Assembly: GCA_022824395.1 (NCBI GenBank)
Contig: JAJDZX010000030.1
Span: 124,001-188,000, forward strand
Reading direction: 5' to 3'
Origin: Alphaproteobacteria bacterium
Lineage (GTDB): Bacteria; Pseudomonadota; Alphaproteobacteria; TMED109
Length of the DNA stretch: 64,000 nucleotides
Below are positions 28,301-37,330 of the stretch, in pieces; the stretch's first letter is position 1, and every line of letters begins with the position of its first letter. The position numbers and the translations under genes are program-made. A model generated the notes under the pieces. The model did not search any database. It saw only the letters and a list, made by a program, of their open reading frames with translations, and was not told the DNA's origin.

Positions 28301-28543
28301 CTCCATGCGTTCGAGCCCCTCCAGCCCCCGCAGCACTTCCTCCTGACGATTGACGATCTCGCGCTCGATTTCGTAAGGGCTGGCGCCGTACCACCAGGTG
28401 GTCACCGAAATCACCGGCGTAAACACGTCGGGGGCCAGCTGGATCGGGATGCGGGTGAGGGCCAGAAAGCCCAGCACCACGATCATGATGACGAGCGCGA
28501 GAACCGCGATCGGCTTCTCGATCGAGAGGCGGATGAGGTTCAT
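25331..28543 (-). CDS. RND efflux transporter, inner-membrane pump (HAE1-like)
   Basis: A 1070-residue proton-driven efflux pump. It has the 12-segment RND plan with an N-terminal segment after N-L-I-R-L-S-I-E-K-P, two large periplasmic porter/docking regions, and the G-x-x-V-D-A-A-I-V-V-L-E-N motif in the fourth membrane segment with the usual Asp. The sequence resembles the divergent HAE1/AcrB-type pumps of proteobacteria. Its substrate range is unknown. It shares a 4-nt ATGA overlap with the membrane-fusion gene; an outer-membrane channel gene is not present here. Confidence 0.92.
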   Translation of the reverse strand: MNLIRLSIEKPIAVLALVIMIVVLGFLALTRIPIQLAPDVFTPVISVTTWWYGASPYEIEREIVNRQEEVLRGLEGLERMESTSRDGQAEVRLEFNVGINMDRALLLVSNRLNQIDDYPDDAGEPQLDTAGLDDNPVAWFVLTRTQGNERPISTYGDFVKDVIQDRLERVPGVARTNLYGGTERELQVTVRPEQLATHRLTVPAVVDSLRLANASVSAGDVDEGKRRYVVRAEGELQTPEQVRDVVLVTDETESGRIGRTRVGDIATVGFGYKTPRADIRFLGESALAVNALRQSGANIIDTMHGVREAITELNEFALPSVGLLMEQVYDETIYIDSAIELVRQNIWIGGLLAVVVLLLFLRSWRATVIIGLAIPVSVVASFVAMAALGRSLNVISLAGIAFAVGMVVDAAIVVLENIYRLREGGRTGAEAAYDGTRQVWSAVMVSALTTVLVFIPILIMELEAGQLFRDIAVAISVAVLMSLLVSVTVIPALATWLLGPGRGYRRVSLGPIDWIPRLIARFFTGYVGFVLRSRIASAAIALSVATVALFVSWQLLPKLEYLPEGNRNLIFGVMLPPPGYNLETLTEIAERVEVPVRPLWASETGPEAEPGQPPKIRNYFFVAIRDGRTFFGASAIQETRVRELIPVLTRSLFGEPGTFGFFTQPSLFQRGFGGGRAIDIDIGGPTLEDVVAVAQQTAGLIGRAFPRDQGNQMRPIPGLDLGSPEVQVRPDRVRLSDNGVTARELAMSVDAFNSGLRVAEVTVNSERLDLTLQGTQDDIDHTQGIETLPVVTQSGEILPVRSVADVLVTSGPTEIRHIERERTITLQLRPSDQIPLEAAIETVAAEVVAPLEAQGLPPGVKIEISGTADELTQTWNAMVGNLIVAVAIVYLLMAVLFSSFLYPFVIMLSVPPATAGGVIGLWVLNFYTVQPLDMLTMLGFVILIGIVVNNAILLVHQSLLHIREEGLQPRAAIVEATRNRVRPIFMSTLTTVAGMMPLVLFPGAGSELYRGLGSVVVGGLTLSAVITLIIVPPMLRIFVSGEMSRAAEPRAAGPKPDVLPPVHAPQPSEV

Positions 28544-29736
28544 TGGGTGGTTTCTTGCGCGCCGTCCGACGGCGCGTCGGCCTTCGCGACCGCATCGGAG
28601 TCTCCGCCCTCCCCGCCGTCGGCGGGCGGCGGCGCCACAGCGACCTCCTGACCCGGCAGCAGGCGCTCGTTTCCGCGCACGACCGCAACGTCGCCGGGCT
28701 GCACGCCAGCCAGCACCACGAACCGGTTGCCCACCGCTTCGCCCAACTGGACTGGGCGTACCTCTGCCTTGCCGTCGACGACGACGTACACCACCGAGAT
28801 GCCCCGCCGCTGCAGGATGGCATCCTTATGGACCGTCGGCAGCACAGCGGTGTCGCTGATGGGAACGTGCACCGTAACACCCTCGCCGATCGGCGGGATG
28901 CTCGTCAGCTCGCCGAGTTCCGGAACCAGTCGCACCCGCCGCGTGCGGGTCCGCGGATTCTCGACCGTACCGACCGCGCGCACCGTCGTCCCGATCGAAT
29001 CGCCGGACGCGCGCGTCACCTCGATCAGGCTACCCGGGCTCAGCGCCGCGACCCGTAGCGACGGGACGTCCGCCTCGACCTCGAGGGCCTTCTCGCTGAC
29101 CAGCGTGACCACCGGCCCACCGGGCTGCACGGCCTCGCCGAGATCCGCATGGCGTTCCTCGACCACTCCGTCGAACGGTGCCACAACGGTGCCGCGCGAG
29201 AAGTCATCCTCTGCGGTATCCAGCCGTGCATTGGCCTCTTCGAGCGCTGCCAGGGCCACCTGAACCTGCGCCGCGGCAATGTCCGCTTCGCCCCGTGCGT
29301 CGTCTCGCTGCGCCTGACTGAACGCCGTGGATTCACGCAGGCCCTCGGCCCGCTCCAACCGCCGCTGGGCCAGGTCCGAGCGGGCTCGCGCCACGGCCAG
29401 CCCCGCCTCGCTCTGCGCGACGCTGGCCTTGGCCTGCTGCACCTGCCAGCGCAGTCGTTCGATATCGAGCACGGCGATGACGTCGCCCTCGGCCAGCCGG
29501 TCGCCGATGTTGACAGGAATCTCGGTCACGTGGCTCGCGAGCAGCGCCGGTACGACAGCCTCGAACAGGGTCACGAAGCGGCCGATGGTCGGAGCGGTCT
29601 GGTCGACCGCTTCCGCGGTCACTTTGTCGGTTCCCACGACTGCCGGCTGCTGCGCCAAGGCCGGCGCCACCACCCACACCAACGCCGCGGCCGCGAGCCA
29701 GCAGCGACCGGTTCCTGCGACACACCGAATCCACAT
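28540..29736 (-). CDS. RND efflux membrane-fusion (periplasmic adaptor) protein
   Basis: A 398-residue adaptor that links the pump to an outer-membrane channel. After a signal peptide (cleavage near A-L-A-Q-Q) comes a lipoyl half-motif (I-P-V-N-I-G-D-R-L-A-E-G-D-V-I-A), a long alpha-hairpin rich in Ala, Gln and Arg (about 105-185), a second lipoyl half (V-A-P-F-D-G-V-V) and beta-barrel and membrane-proximal domains. I chose the ATG at 29736; GTG and TTG codons just upstream are alternatives. The tail is Ala/Asp-rich. Confidence 0.9.
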   Translation of the reverse strand: MWIRCVAGTGRCWLAAAALVWVVAPALAQQPAVVGTDKVTAEAVDQTAPTIGRFVTLFEAVVPALLASHVTEIPVNIGDRLAEGDVIAVLDIERLRWQVQQAKASVAQSEAGLAVARARSDLAQRRLERAEGLRESTAFSQAQRDDARGEADIAAAQVQVALAALEEANARLDTAEDDFSRGTVVAPFDGVVEERHADLGEAVQPGGPVVTLVSEKALEVEADVPSLRVAALSPGSLIEVTRASGDSIGTTVRAVGTVENPRTRTRRVRLVPELGELTSIPPIGEGVTVHVPISDTAVLPTVHKDAILQRRGISVVYVVVDGKAEVRPVQLGEAVGNRFVVLAGVQPGDVAVVRGNERLLPGQEVAVAPPPADGGEGGDSDAVAKADAPSDGAQETTQ

Positions 29737-29809
29737 CACGAGCAAACCCCTACTTCACGACACGCGCGGGAGCGAAGACGTCGCGCCCGGATCCGCCACG
29801 TGCCCATCG

Positions 29810-30448
29810 TCAGTAGGCTACCGGAACCGGATCCAAGTGGCGCCAAAGATGCCATGTAGCGCAGGAGCGCCATGGTTCCCACTGCGCGCCGAACTCCGCC
29901 GCCGCCGAGCGCTCACCTTTCGCACTACCATACAGCTCACCGAGCGCCCGTAGAAGCCCGAGATCGTCCACGGGAAAGACATCGGGCCGCAGCAGACAGA
30001 AAATCAGGAACATCTCCGCCGTCCAGCGCCCGATGCCCCGGCGCTCGGTGAGGATGGCGATGACCTCCGCATCGGTAAGCTCCGGCCAGTGGATGCGGCG
30101 CCCGGGGCCGGAGGCGAACCAGGCCGCCAGCTCCATCAGGTATTCGGCCTTCCGGGCCGACAGCCCGGCGCTTCGCAGCATCGCGAGGTCCGAGGCCGAC
30201 ACCTGACGGTGCGACACCCGCCCCAGGCTCGCCTCCAGGCGCCCCCACACGGCGTGCGCCGCCTTGACCGAGATCTGCTGGCCGACGATCGATCGGGCCA
30301 GGGACTGGAAGGCATTGCCCCGGGACCTGAGCGCCAGGCCACGGGAATTCCGAATCACCCGCCGCAGCACCGGGTCGCGCCGGGCCAGCGAGCGGGTCGC
30401 CTGGTCCCACCAGTCGGGTACCGTCCCGCGGGCGGGAACCTTGCGCAC
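29810..30448 (-). CDS. DNA-3-methyladenine glycosylase (AlkA-type, HhH-GPD)
   Basis: A 212-residue base-excision repair enzyme that removes alkylated purines. It contains S-I-V-G-Q-Q-I-S-V-K-A-A, the helix-hairpin-helix L-T-E-R-R-G-I-G-R-W-T-A-E-M, and F-P-V-D-D-L-G-L with the catalytic Asp. It is the short form without the AlkA N-terminal domain. The GTG start at 30448 lies 2 bases after the stop of the previous operon gene, which supports that start over the longer open frame. Confidence 0.88.
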   Translation of the reverse strand: MRKVPARGTVPDWWDQATRSLARRDPVLRRVIRNSRGLALRSRGNAFQSLARSIVGQQISVKAAHAVWGRLEASLGRVSHRQVSASDLAMLRSAGLSARKAEYLMELAAWFASGPGRRIHWPELTDAEVIAILTERRGIGRWTAEMFLIFCLLRPDVFPVDDLGLLRALGELYGSAKGERSAAAEFGAQWEPWRSCATWHLWRHLDPVPVAY

Positions 30449-30450
30449 GG

Positions 30451-32496
30451 CTACTGCGCTTCCCGGTGCCACGCGAGAAACAGCGCCCCGACCGCCAGCG
30501 CCAAGAGGACCGGCCAGGGCAGCAGCGGCGACTGCGCGAGCCCAGTCACCGTGTGGCGACCGTGGCGCCGCAGGCCAAGCCAGTTGTCGCCCGCCGCCGC
30601 CTGCCCGGCCGTCACCGGGCGGAACGGCGGCGGCCCGTCGTGGTCCACCAGCCAGAACGCCCCGCCGCCCGTGGCGGCCGTGAGGGCTGCCAGCGGACCG
30701 GGGTCCGCCCGCATCTCGGTCAGCTCCAGCGCGTCGGCCGCCCCGACCAGCGCGGTCGCCGTCAGACTTCCACCCTGCAGCGTCCACAGCCCCGGTTCGT
30801 CGGCCTCGAACGAAGCCGTTGCGGTCCCCGCCTCCGGCGGGCCGAGCGGCACCGCCCGGGCGGCACCGGTCGGGCTCACGGCGGTGATTTCCTGGAGCGG
30901 GGTATCCACGCTCCGGTACACGACGTCAACGCGCTGCTCGCGCACGGTCGCCCGCAGCAGATGCTCCTCGAGGTCCGGCTCCTTCATCAGCCAGTGCACG
31001 ACGCGGCGGAGCAGCTCCGCCCGCGGGCCACCGCCGGGCCCCGGCCGGGTCCAGACCCAGGATTGATCCGAGAGCAGCTGCGCCACCCTGCCCTCGCCCA
31101 CGCGGCTTAGCTGCAGGAGCGGCCAGCCGTCGGCGCCGCGCATGAGGGACTCGCCCTTCACGGGCATGCCCCGGACCATCCGGTACCACGGCCCCCACTC
31201 CGCGGCGCCGGCGGCGAGCCCGGCCGTCACCGGGTGGTTGCGCCCGGCTTCCGAGAGCTCCGGGACGAAGGGGCGCTCCATGACCTCTCCGGCCGGCAGC
31301 GTGGGGAGGATCTCCCGCAGGGGCGTGTGGACGAGGCTGAAACGGCCGGCGTAGCTCGGCCCGGCAATGTCGAGGAGCGCGCCGCCGCGGACCACGTACT
31401 CGGCGATGTTCGCCAGGTACTGCGGCGGCAGGATGCCGCGCAGGTGATAGCGGTCGAAGATGACGAGATGAAAGTCGTCGAGGTTGGCGTCGAACAGCTC
31501 CCGGGCCGGGAACGGGATCAGGGACAGCTCCTGGACCGGGGTGGCGTCCTGCTTGGTCGGCGGCCGGAGGATCGTAAAGTGGACGAGGTCGACCGCGGGG
31601 TCCGCCTGAAGCAGGTTGCGCCAGTGGCGCAGCCCCATGCTCGGCGCGCCCGAGACCAGCATGACGCGGAGCCGGTCGCGGACCGCATTCACGTGGACGA
31701 CCACCCGGTTGTTGTCGGGCGTGAGCTCACCGGGGACGGGCGCCACCTCCAGGGCGACGGCCACCACGCCCGCCCGCTCCAGCGGCAGTTCGAACTCGGT
31801 GGGCGTCCCGACCTGCAGCACCCGTTCGGCAGCATGCCCGCCGGGCACGGTAATGCGGACCGGTTCCGCCTGGCCCACGGCCGCTTCATCCAGGAGCGTG
31901 ACCCGGAACTTCGCGGCTTCGCCGACGATGCCGTAGCGGGGCGCCCCCTCGACGACCAGGCGGCGGTCCCGCTCGCCGGGCGCGCCGGTCAGCAGGGCGT
32001 GGACGGGGGCGTCAAATCCCAGCGCCGACGGGTCCTCAGGCACGTCGTGCACCTGTCCATCGGTGACCAGCACGATGGCGGCGACGCCGTCCGAGGGCAC
32101 GTCCGCCACGGCCGCGCGCACGGCGGCGAACAACTTCGTCCCGGGGCCCCCGCCGCTCACCGTCACGGCCCGCACTTCCAGCCCCTCGTCGTCGGCCAGG
32201 TCTTCCTGCAGCGCCCGCACCGCGGATGACGTCGCGGCGGCCCGGTCCCCCAGCTGCTGGCTGGGACTGGCGTCCGCCACCACCAGCACCACGTCGGCCA
32301 GTTCCGCCCGCTGCTCGGCGGTCACGGTCGGGCGCGCGACCGCGAGCAGCAGCGCCACGGCCGCCACCGTGCGAAAACCGATTCCGGACGACCGCTTGCG
32401 CAGGCCGAGACCCAGCACGACCGCGGTGGCGGCGGCCAGGACCGCGCACAGGCTCCATGGCAGGAGCGGTGCGAACGTCAGCGTGAAACCCTCCAT
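30451..32496 (-). CDS. Large membrane protein of the MoxR/Bat-type cluster
   Basis: A 681-residue protein with two hydrophobic segments at the N-terminus (about 10-55) and one at the very C-terminus (about 655-675), leaving a large extracytoplasmic or cytoplasmic middle. The middle has a von Willebrand-like first domain (D-V-V-L-V-V-A-D-A-S-P-S near 68-80) and a class I glutamine-amidotransferase-like region (about 330-470) as in related cluster proteins. The exact role is unknown; in the family context it may form a complex assembled by the MoxR ATPase. It is separated from its neighbours by 2 and 6 bases. Confidence 0.8.
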   Translation of the reverse strand: MEGFTLTFAPLLPWSLCAVLAAATAVVLGLGLRKRSSGIGFRTVAAVALLLAVARPTVTAEQRAELADVVLVVADASPSQQLGDRAAATSSAVRALQEDLADDEGLEVRAVTVSGGGPGTKLFAAVRAAVADVPSDGVAAIVLVTDGQVHDVPEDPSALGFDAPVHALLTGAPGERDRRLVVEGAPRYGIVGEAAKFRVTLLDEAAVGQAEPVRITVPGGHAAERVLQVGTPTEFELPLERAGVVAVALEVAPVPGELTPDNNRVVVHVNAVRDRLRVMLVSGAPSMGLRHWRNLLQADPAVDLVHFTILRPPTKQDATPVQELSLIPFPARELFDANLDDFHLVIFDRYHLRGILPPQYLANIAEYVVRGGALLDIAGPSYAGRFSLVHTPLREILPTLPAGEVMERPFVPELSEAGRNHPVTAGLAAGAAEWGPWYRMVRGMPVKGESLMRGADGWPLLQLSRVGEGRVAQLLSDQSWVWTRPGPGGGPRAELLRRVVHWLMKEPDLEEHLLRATVREQRVDVVYRSVDTPLQEITAVSPTGAARAVPLGPPEAGTATASFEADEPGLWTLQGGSLTATALVGAADALELTEMRADPGPLAALTAATGGGAFWLVDHDGPPPFRPVTAGQAAAGDNWLGLRRHGRHTVTGLAQSPLLPWPVLLALAVGALFLAWHREAQ

Positions 32497-32502
32497 CGCC
32501 GT

Positions 32503-35217
32503 TCAGCGCCGCTCCGCCGCGCGCCGCAACCGTTGCAGGATCGCCCGGGTGTGGGCCTGATCCGACTTGTAGTTCCCGGTCATCGCGTACATCGCCAGGT
32601 TCACGCCGAACCGGTAGGCCAGCTCGCGCTGCCGCTGGCCGCCAGGGGTCACCGGAAACAGGGGCCGGCCGGCCGGGTCGGTCGCCCACGCCGCCGCCCA
32701 GCCGGCCGCGCCCACCAGCACGCCGGCCACCTCGTCGCGGGACCGGTCGGCCGTACTCTCGATCCAGACCTGATTGCCGGCCCAGCGTCCGGGGAAGCTA
32801 CCCAGCAGATAGAAGGACCGGCCCAGCACATGGCCGCCGGACACGGGCACCAGCGGCGGCAGATCGAGGGCGCCCAGCACCTTCGAGAGGCGCGGGTCGG
32901 CGCGACGTGACGCGTCAAGCTGAGCCACCGGCGACCCGTCGCGCGTGTCGAACACGATCAGACCACCGGTCTGGAGATAGGCCTCGATGCGCTCCACCGC
33001 CGCTTCCGAGACCGCCGCCTGCAAATCCGTCATCGGCCAGTACACGAACGGATGAAACACCAGCGGATCCCGTTCGATGTCGATCGGCTGCGGCGGCGCC
33101 GGGACGACCGAGGTCCGTGCCGCCAGGACGCGGCCCAGTGCCGTCAGTCCGAGCGCGCTGGTCCGGTCCACCTCCGCGTCACCCGTCACCACGTAGCCGA
33201 ACTGGATCGCCAATGCCCCCACGGGCACGGCTTCCTCGGCGCGTGCATCCGCAATGCCGAGCACGGCAAACGCGACGAGCGCCGACACCCAGCCCTGCCC
33301 GCCGATCAGCCCGCGCAGCGCCAGGCCCGCCACGATGTCCACCAGGAGCAGGGCGAGCGCCAGGGCGAACAGCCAGGCCGACAGGTCGACGGTCTTCGTC
33401 CCGAACCGCTGGACGGCGTCCACGCCGTCCGGCAGCGGTCCGCGGTACGCCTGCACATCCGCCACGCCGCCGCCAAGGTTGAGGGCCCGGCGGAACAGCT
33501 CGTGGCCGTAGTAACCGGGCGGGTGGCCGGGCCCGGGAACCCCTTCCAGCAGCCGTTCCGCACCGACCGGCACCGCGTCCGGCGGCGGCGCCATTTCGCG
33601 GCCGAAACCGTCGAGGACCGCCAGCGGCGGCAGCACCTCCGACCCCAGCAGCCCGTCACCGCCTTCGGCCCGCTCGACCAGCCGCTGCAGCATGCTGACG
33701 AACAGCCCAGACAACGGCAGGTTGGACCAGTCCGTGTTCGCCGTCACGTGGAAAAACACCAGTTCCCCGCGCCCGCTCTGCGCCGCCGTGACCAGGGGCG
33801 TCCCGTCGGCCAGCCGGGCCAGGGTTCGATCGTCCAGCATCGCCGACGGCTCGGCGATCATCTGGCGCCGGATCAGGATGTCGTCCGGCACGTCTAGGCC
33901 AGCGAAGGGCGATTCCGAGGGGAACGGCCCGAGCGAGAACGGCTGCTCCCAGCTGAAGGCACCGCCCAGCGCCCGCATCTCGCCTTCGCGCAGCTTCACC
34001 GGCAGGAGCGGGCTCTCGGCATCGACCAGACGCTCGCCGGCGAAACGCACGAGGGTGCCGCCGGAATCCAGCCACGCGGCGAGGGCCTCGCGCCCTTCGG
34101 GACGGAGCTGGCCGACGTCGGCCAGCACGATCACCGACGGCGGATCCTCCAGCAGCGCCGCCAGCGGACCCTGGCGGACTTCCGCGAATGGTTCGAGGGC
34201 GCGCCGCAGGTAGTAGGTGGGGGCCAGCAGCGGACGGGCGGCGTAGTCATCGCCCTGGGTCACCAGCCCGACCGTGCGGCGCTGCCAGCGGTCGTCCACG
34301 AGCACGACCGCACCGGCATGGCGCTGGCCCTCGATCTCGATCCGGGTGACATCGCGGCGCAGCTCGCGCGGCAATCCGAGCGGTACCGTGGCGGTGCGTT
34401 CACCGTCCGCCAGCGCGGCCGCCACCCGCGTGAGCACTCGCCCTTCCAGGCTCATGGCCCGCACCCACACTTCCTGGTTGCCGGAACCGTGCGTGCGGCG
34501 CAGCTCCGGCGTCATGCCGTCGGCGCCGTCCGGCGCCGGCACCAGCAGCAGGGGGGCCTCATTCTCGGGCCCGCCCATCAGAGTCAGGGGACCGATCCGG
34601 GAGAGCTGCCGCGCGAGCAGCGCCGTCGCTTCGGGATCGCCGCCGTCCGTGCCGTCCCAGTACCACAAGATCTCCCCGGCGCCCGCCAGTTCGGCGCCGA
34701 CGAGCGATTCGAGAAATGCCCGGCGGTCGACCCCCCAGGGCTGCGGCGCCAGCACGCGGGCCAGGCGGGCGGCTTCCTCCGCCGCGACGGCAGCCTGCGA
34801 GCGGAACCAGTCCGTGCCGGGCGCCGTCCCGGCCAGCACCACTGAACGGCCGCGGACCTGGGCAGCATCGATCACCTGCAGCAGCGAGCGACGGGCGCTC
34901 TCCCAGCCCCGGGCACTCGCCCATCCGTCGTCGACGACGATGACGAGCATGCCGTCGCCGTCCAGCGCGGGCTCGCTGTCCCAGCGGGGCCCGGCAACGG
35001 CCAGAACCACCAGCGTGAACAGGGTCATCCGCAGAATCAGCAGCCACCAAGGCGTGGTGTGCGGCGGCTCCTCGCGATCGTCGAGGCCGAAGAGCAGCCG
35101 AATGGCGGGAAACCGAAGCCGGCGGGGCGCCGGCGGCCGGATCCGGAGCAGCCACCACACGGCAACCAGGCCTGCCAGGCCGGCCAACGCCCAGGGCGCA
35201 GCGAACGAGAGCGGCAC
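32503..35217 (-). CDS. BatA-like/DUF4159 membrane protein
   Basis: A 904-residue protein. The N-terminus has the BatA-type start (two membrane segments at about 5-23 and 56-75 around P-R-R-L-R-F-P-A-I-R-L-L). A long middle follows, then a membrane segment near 615-640 and a C-terminal DUF4159 domain (about 655-904) with V-F-H-P-F-V-Y-W-P and Y-R-F-G-V-N-L-A-M-Y-A-M-T-G-N-Y-K-S-D-Q. The combination is typical of alphaproteobacterial MoxR clusters. Function is not known; envelope assembly or stress roles have been suggested for such loci. Confidence 0.87.
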   Translation of the reverse strand: MPLSFAAPWALAGLAGLVAVWWLLRIRPPAPRRLRFPAIRLLFGLDDREEPPHTTPWWLLILRMTLFTLVVLAVAGPRWDSEPALDGDGMLVIVVDDGWASARGWESARRSLLQVIDAAQVRGRSVVLAGTAPGTDWFRSQAAVAAEEAARLARVLAPQPWGVDRRAFLESLVGAELAGAGEILWYWDGTDGGDPEATALLARQLSRIGPLTLMGGPENEAPLLLVPAPDGADGMTPELRRTHGSGNQEVWVRAMSLEGRVLTRVAAALADGERTATVPLGLPRELRRDVTRIEIEGQRHAGAVVLVDDRWQRRTVGLVTQGDDYAARPLLAPTYYLRRALEPFAEVRQGPLAALLEDPPSVIVLADVGQLRPEGREALAAWLDSGGTLVRFAGERLVDAESPLLPVKLREGEMRALGGAFSWEQPFSLGPFPSESPFAGLDVPDDILIRRQMIAEPSAMLDDRTLARLADGTPLVTAAQSGRGELVFFHVTANTDWSNLPLSGLFVSMLQRLVERAEGGDGLLGSEVLPPLAVLDGFGREMAPPPDAVPVGAERLLEGVPGPGHPPGYYGHELFRRALNLGGGVADVQAYRGPLPDGVDAVQRFGTKTVDLSAWLFALALALLLVDIVAGLALRGLIGGQGWVSALVAFAVLGIADARAEEAVPVGALAIQFGYVVTGDAEVDRTSALGLTALGRVLAARTSVVPAPPQPIDIERDPLVFHPFVYWPMTDLQAAVSEAAVERIEAYLQTGGLIVFDTRDGSPVAQLDASRRADPRLSKVLGALDLPPLVPVSGGHVLGRSFYLLGSFPGRWAGNQVWIESTADRSRDEVAGVLVGAAGWAAAWATDPAGRPLFPVTPGGQRQRELAYRFGVNLAMYAMTGNYKSDQAHTRAILQRLRRAAERR

Positions 35218-35220
35218 GGC

Positions 35221-36105
35221 TCAGAACCGGTCGAAGGCGCCGGAGAGCGCCTGGTGCAGGGCCAGCAGCGTCGGCTCCGGCCCCCGGTCCGTGCGGTGCG
35301 TCAGGAAGCCCCAGCCATGCTTCCGCGCGATGGCCGCAAGTCCTTCCCGGTGCTCCTCCACCCGGCGGACGTAGCGACGGCTCACCGTCTCCACCCGGCC
35401 GATCAGGAGATCCCCTTCCTCCTCCGCACCGACGAACCGGATGCGGCCGCGGAAAGGCAGCAGTTCCTCCGCAGGGTCCAGCACCTGCACGAGGTGTCCC
35501 GCCACCTCCTGATTGGCGAGACCCCGGACGCGGGCGGCAATCGTCTCCAGCGGTTCGAGGAAGTCGCCGACCAGCACCGTCTGTGCGTGGCGCTCCACCC
35601 GGATGGCGGCCGGCATGCCCGTGCCGGGCGGAGCGTCGACACCGAGATGTTCGGCGATCCGTCCCAGCATGGCCCGGCCCCGGCCGGTGCGCGGGGTCGA
35701 ACCAAGTAGGCCCACGGTCTCGCCGCCCTGCAGCAGCATGGCCGCCAGCGCCAGGGTGATCAGGGCGGCCCGGGTGCGTTTCGATTCGAGTTCCGGCGAC
35801 GACGCGTACTCCATCGACGGCGAGCGGTCACACCAAAGCCAGACCTGCTGCGCCACCTCCCACTCCCGCTCGCGGACGAAGATGTCCTGCGAGGCCGCCG
35901 TGCGGCGCCAGTCGATGGCGGACACCGCGTCGCCCGGCTGGAACTGCCGAAACTGCCAGAAGCTCTCCCCGCGGCCGCGGCGGCGGCGGCCGTGGATCCC
36001 GCTGATCACCCCGGCGGCGACCCGGAGGGCACGAATGGTGAACGAGGGAAGGCCGGCGGCGAGACGCTCGGCACGGTCCCGGGGAGCGGGATCAGACGTC
36101 GGCAC
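35221..36105 (-). CDS. DUF58 domain protein
   Basis: A 294-residue protein of the DUF58 family, which pairs with MoxR ATPases. The signature F-Q-P-G-D-A-V-S-A-I-D-W-R-R-T-A-A-S is complete, and a VWA-like fold follows (V-W-L-W-C-D-R-S-P-S-M). It lies 8 bases after moxR and 3 bases before the DUF4159 gene, so all are in one operon. It probably is a client or adaptor of the ATPase. Confidence 0.92.
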   Translation of the reverse strand: MPTSDPAPRDRAERLAAGLPSFTIRALRVAAGVISGIHGRRRRGRGESFWQFRQFQPGDAVSAIDWRRTAASQDIFVREREWEVAQQVWLWCDRSPSMEYASSPELESKRTRAALITLALAAMLLQGGETVGLLGSTPRTGRGRAMLGRIAEHLGVDAPPGTGMPAAIRVERHAQTVLVGDFLEPLETIAARVRGLANQEVAGHLVQVLDPAEELLPFRGRIRFVGAEEEGDLLIGRVETVSRRYVRRVEEHREGLAAIARKHGWGFLTHRTDRGPEPTLLALHQALSGAFDRF

Positions 36106-36113
36106 CGAGTGGC

Positions 36114-37133
36114 TCAGGTGATGGATTCGGTCAGGCGGTCAATCACATCCAGGACACTCAGGCCGTCCGCCCGCGCGGCGAACGTCACGTCCATCCGGTG
36201 CCGGAGCACCGGTCGGGCCAGCGCCACGACATCGTCGACCGACGGGGCGAGTCGTCCATCGAGCACGGCGCGGGCCCGGGCCGACAGCATCAGCGCCTGG
36301 CTGGCGCGGGGGCCCGGGCCCCACGAGACGTGCTCGCGCACCATCTCGATCTCCGAGAGATCGGGGCGGCCCCGGCGTACGAGCGTCAGGATGGCCTCCA
36401 CCACGCTGTCTCCCACCGGGATCGAGCGCACCAGCTCCTGCATGTCCAGGAGCTCCTGTGCCGAGATGATCTGTCTGGGCTCGGTCTCCTTGGGCCCGGT
36501 CGTCGCGATCAGCATCGTGCGTTCGGAGTCGCGGTCCGGGTAGTCGATGTCGATCCGCATGAGGAACCGGTCAAGCTGGGCCTCCGGCAGCGGATAGGTC
36601 CCTTCCTGCTCGATCGGGTTCTGCGTCGACAGGACGTGGAACGGCGCCGGGAGCGGATGTGCCCGCCCGGCCACGGTGACCTCGTTTTCCTGCATCGCCT
36701 GCAGCAGCGCCGACTGGGTGCGGGGCGAAGCCCGGTTGATCTCGTCAGCGAGGAGGAGCTGGCAGAACACGGGGCCCTCGATGAAGCGAAACGCCCGCTG
36801 GCCGCCGTCGCCTTCCTCGAGCACCTCGGAGCCGACGATATCGGACGGCATCAGGTCCGGCGTGAACTGGATCCGCTTGTCGATCAGCCCGAAGACGATG
36901 CCGAGCGAGCGGGCCAGCCGGGTCTTGGCCAGCCCCGGCAGACCGATGACCAGGGCATGGCCACCGGCCAACAGCGTGATGATCGCGTGGTCCACCACGT
37001 GCGGCTGACCGAACACGAGCTCGGCCATGTGGGCGCGGGCGCGGGCGACGGCGTCGTTCGCCGTCTCGATCCGGGCGACAAACTCGTCGGTCTGGGAGAC
37101 CGCCGCCAGGGGCGAGGGTTGGGCTGGGGGCAT
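36114..37133 (-). CDS. MoxR family AAA+ ATPase
   Basis: A 339-residue AAA+ chaperone-like ATPase. Walker A is G-L-P-G-L-A-K-T-R, Walker B is L-L-L-A-D-E-I-N-R-A, sensor 1 lies in S-T-Q-N-P and an R-F-L-M-R-I arginine finger region follows. MoxR proteins are thought to insert cofactors or mature protein complexes together with DUF58/VWA partners. I chose the ATG at 37133; the longer reading would need a TTG at 37196. It is the first gene of the operon that runs on to the glycosylase. Confidence 0.93.
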   Translation of the reverse strand: MPPAQPSPLAAVSQTDEFVARIETANDAVARARAHMAELVFGQPHVVDHAIITLLAGGHALVIGLPGLAKTRLARSLGIVFGLIDKRIQFTPDLMPSDIVGSEVLEEGDGGQRAFRFIEGPVFCQLLLADEINRASPRTQSALLQAMQENEVTVAGRAHPLPAPFHVLSTQNPIEQEGTYPLPEAQLDRFLMRIDIDYPDRDSERTMLIATTGPKETEPRQIISAQELLDMQELVRSIPVGDSVVEAILTLVRRGRPDLSEIEMVREHVSWGPGPRASQALMLSARARAVLDGRLAPSVDDVVALARPVLRHRMDVTFAARADGLSVLDVIDRLTESIT

Positions 37134-37330
37134 GAGCTTGGTGTACTTCCGCGCAAGCCTGACCCTCGACCTATGGCAGTCGTCCGGGGTGAGCAACTGG
37201 CGGGGACAGGAACAATAAAGTGCAGGTGCAGCCTAACACGTGTGTCGTAGTGCCTGCAACGCGATCCGGCCGGTCGGAGCGATCCCGGGCAGGCACCGCC
37301 GGCGCGCCGGGCGCGCGGGCGACGCCTCCG

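Noticed and set aside
25640-28651. 1003-residue plus-strand frame opposite the RND pump
   Set aside because: It is His/Arg/Asp-rich shadow coding from a GC-rich gene, with no domain.
30449-30787. 113-residue N-terminal extension of the glycosylase
   Set aside because: It lies inside the upstream membrane-protein gene in another frame; the GTG at 30448 starts the real domain.
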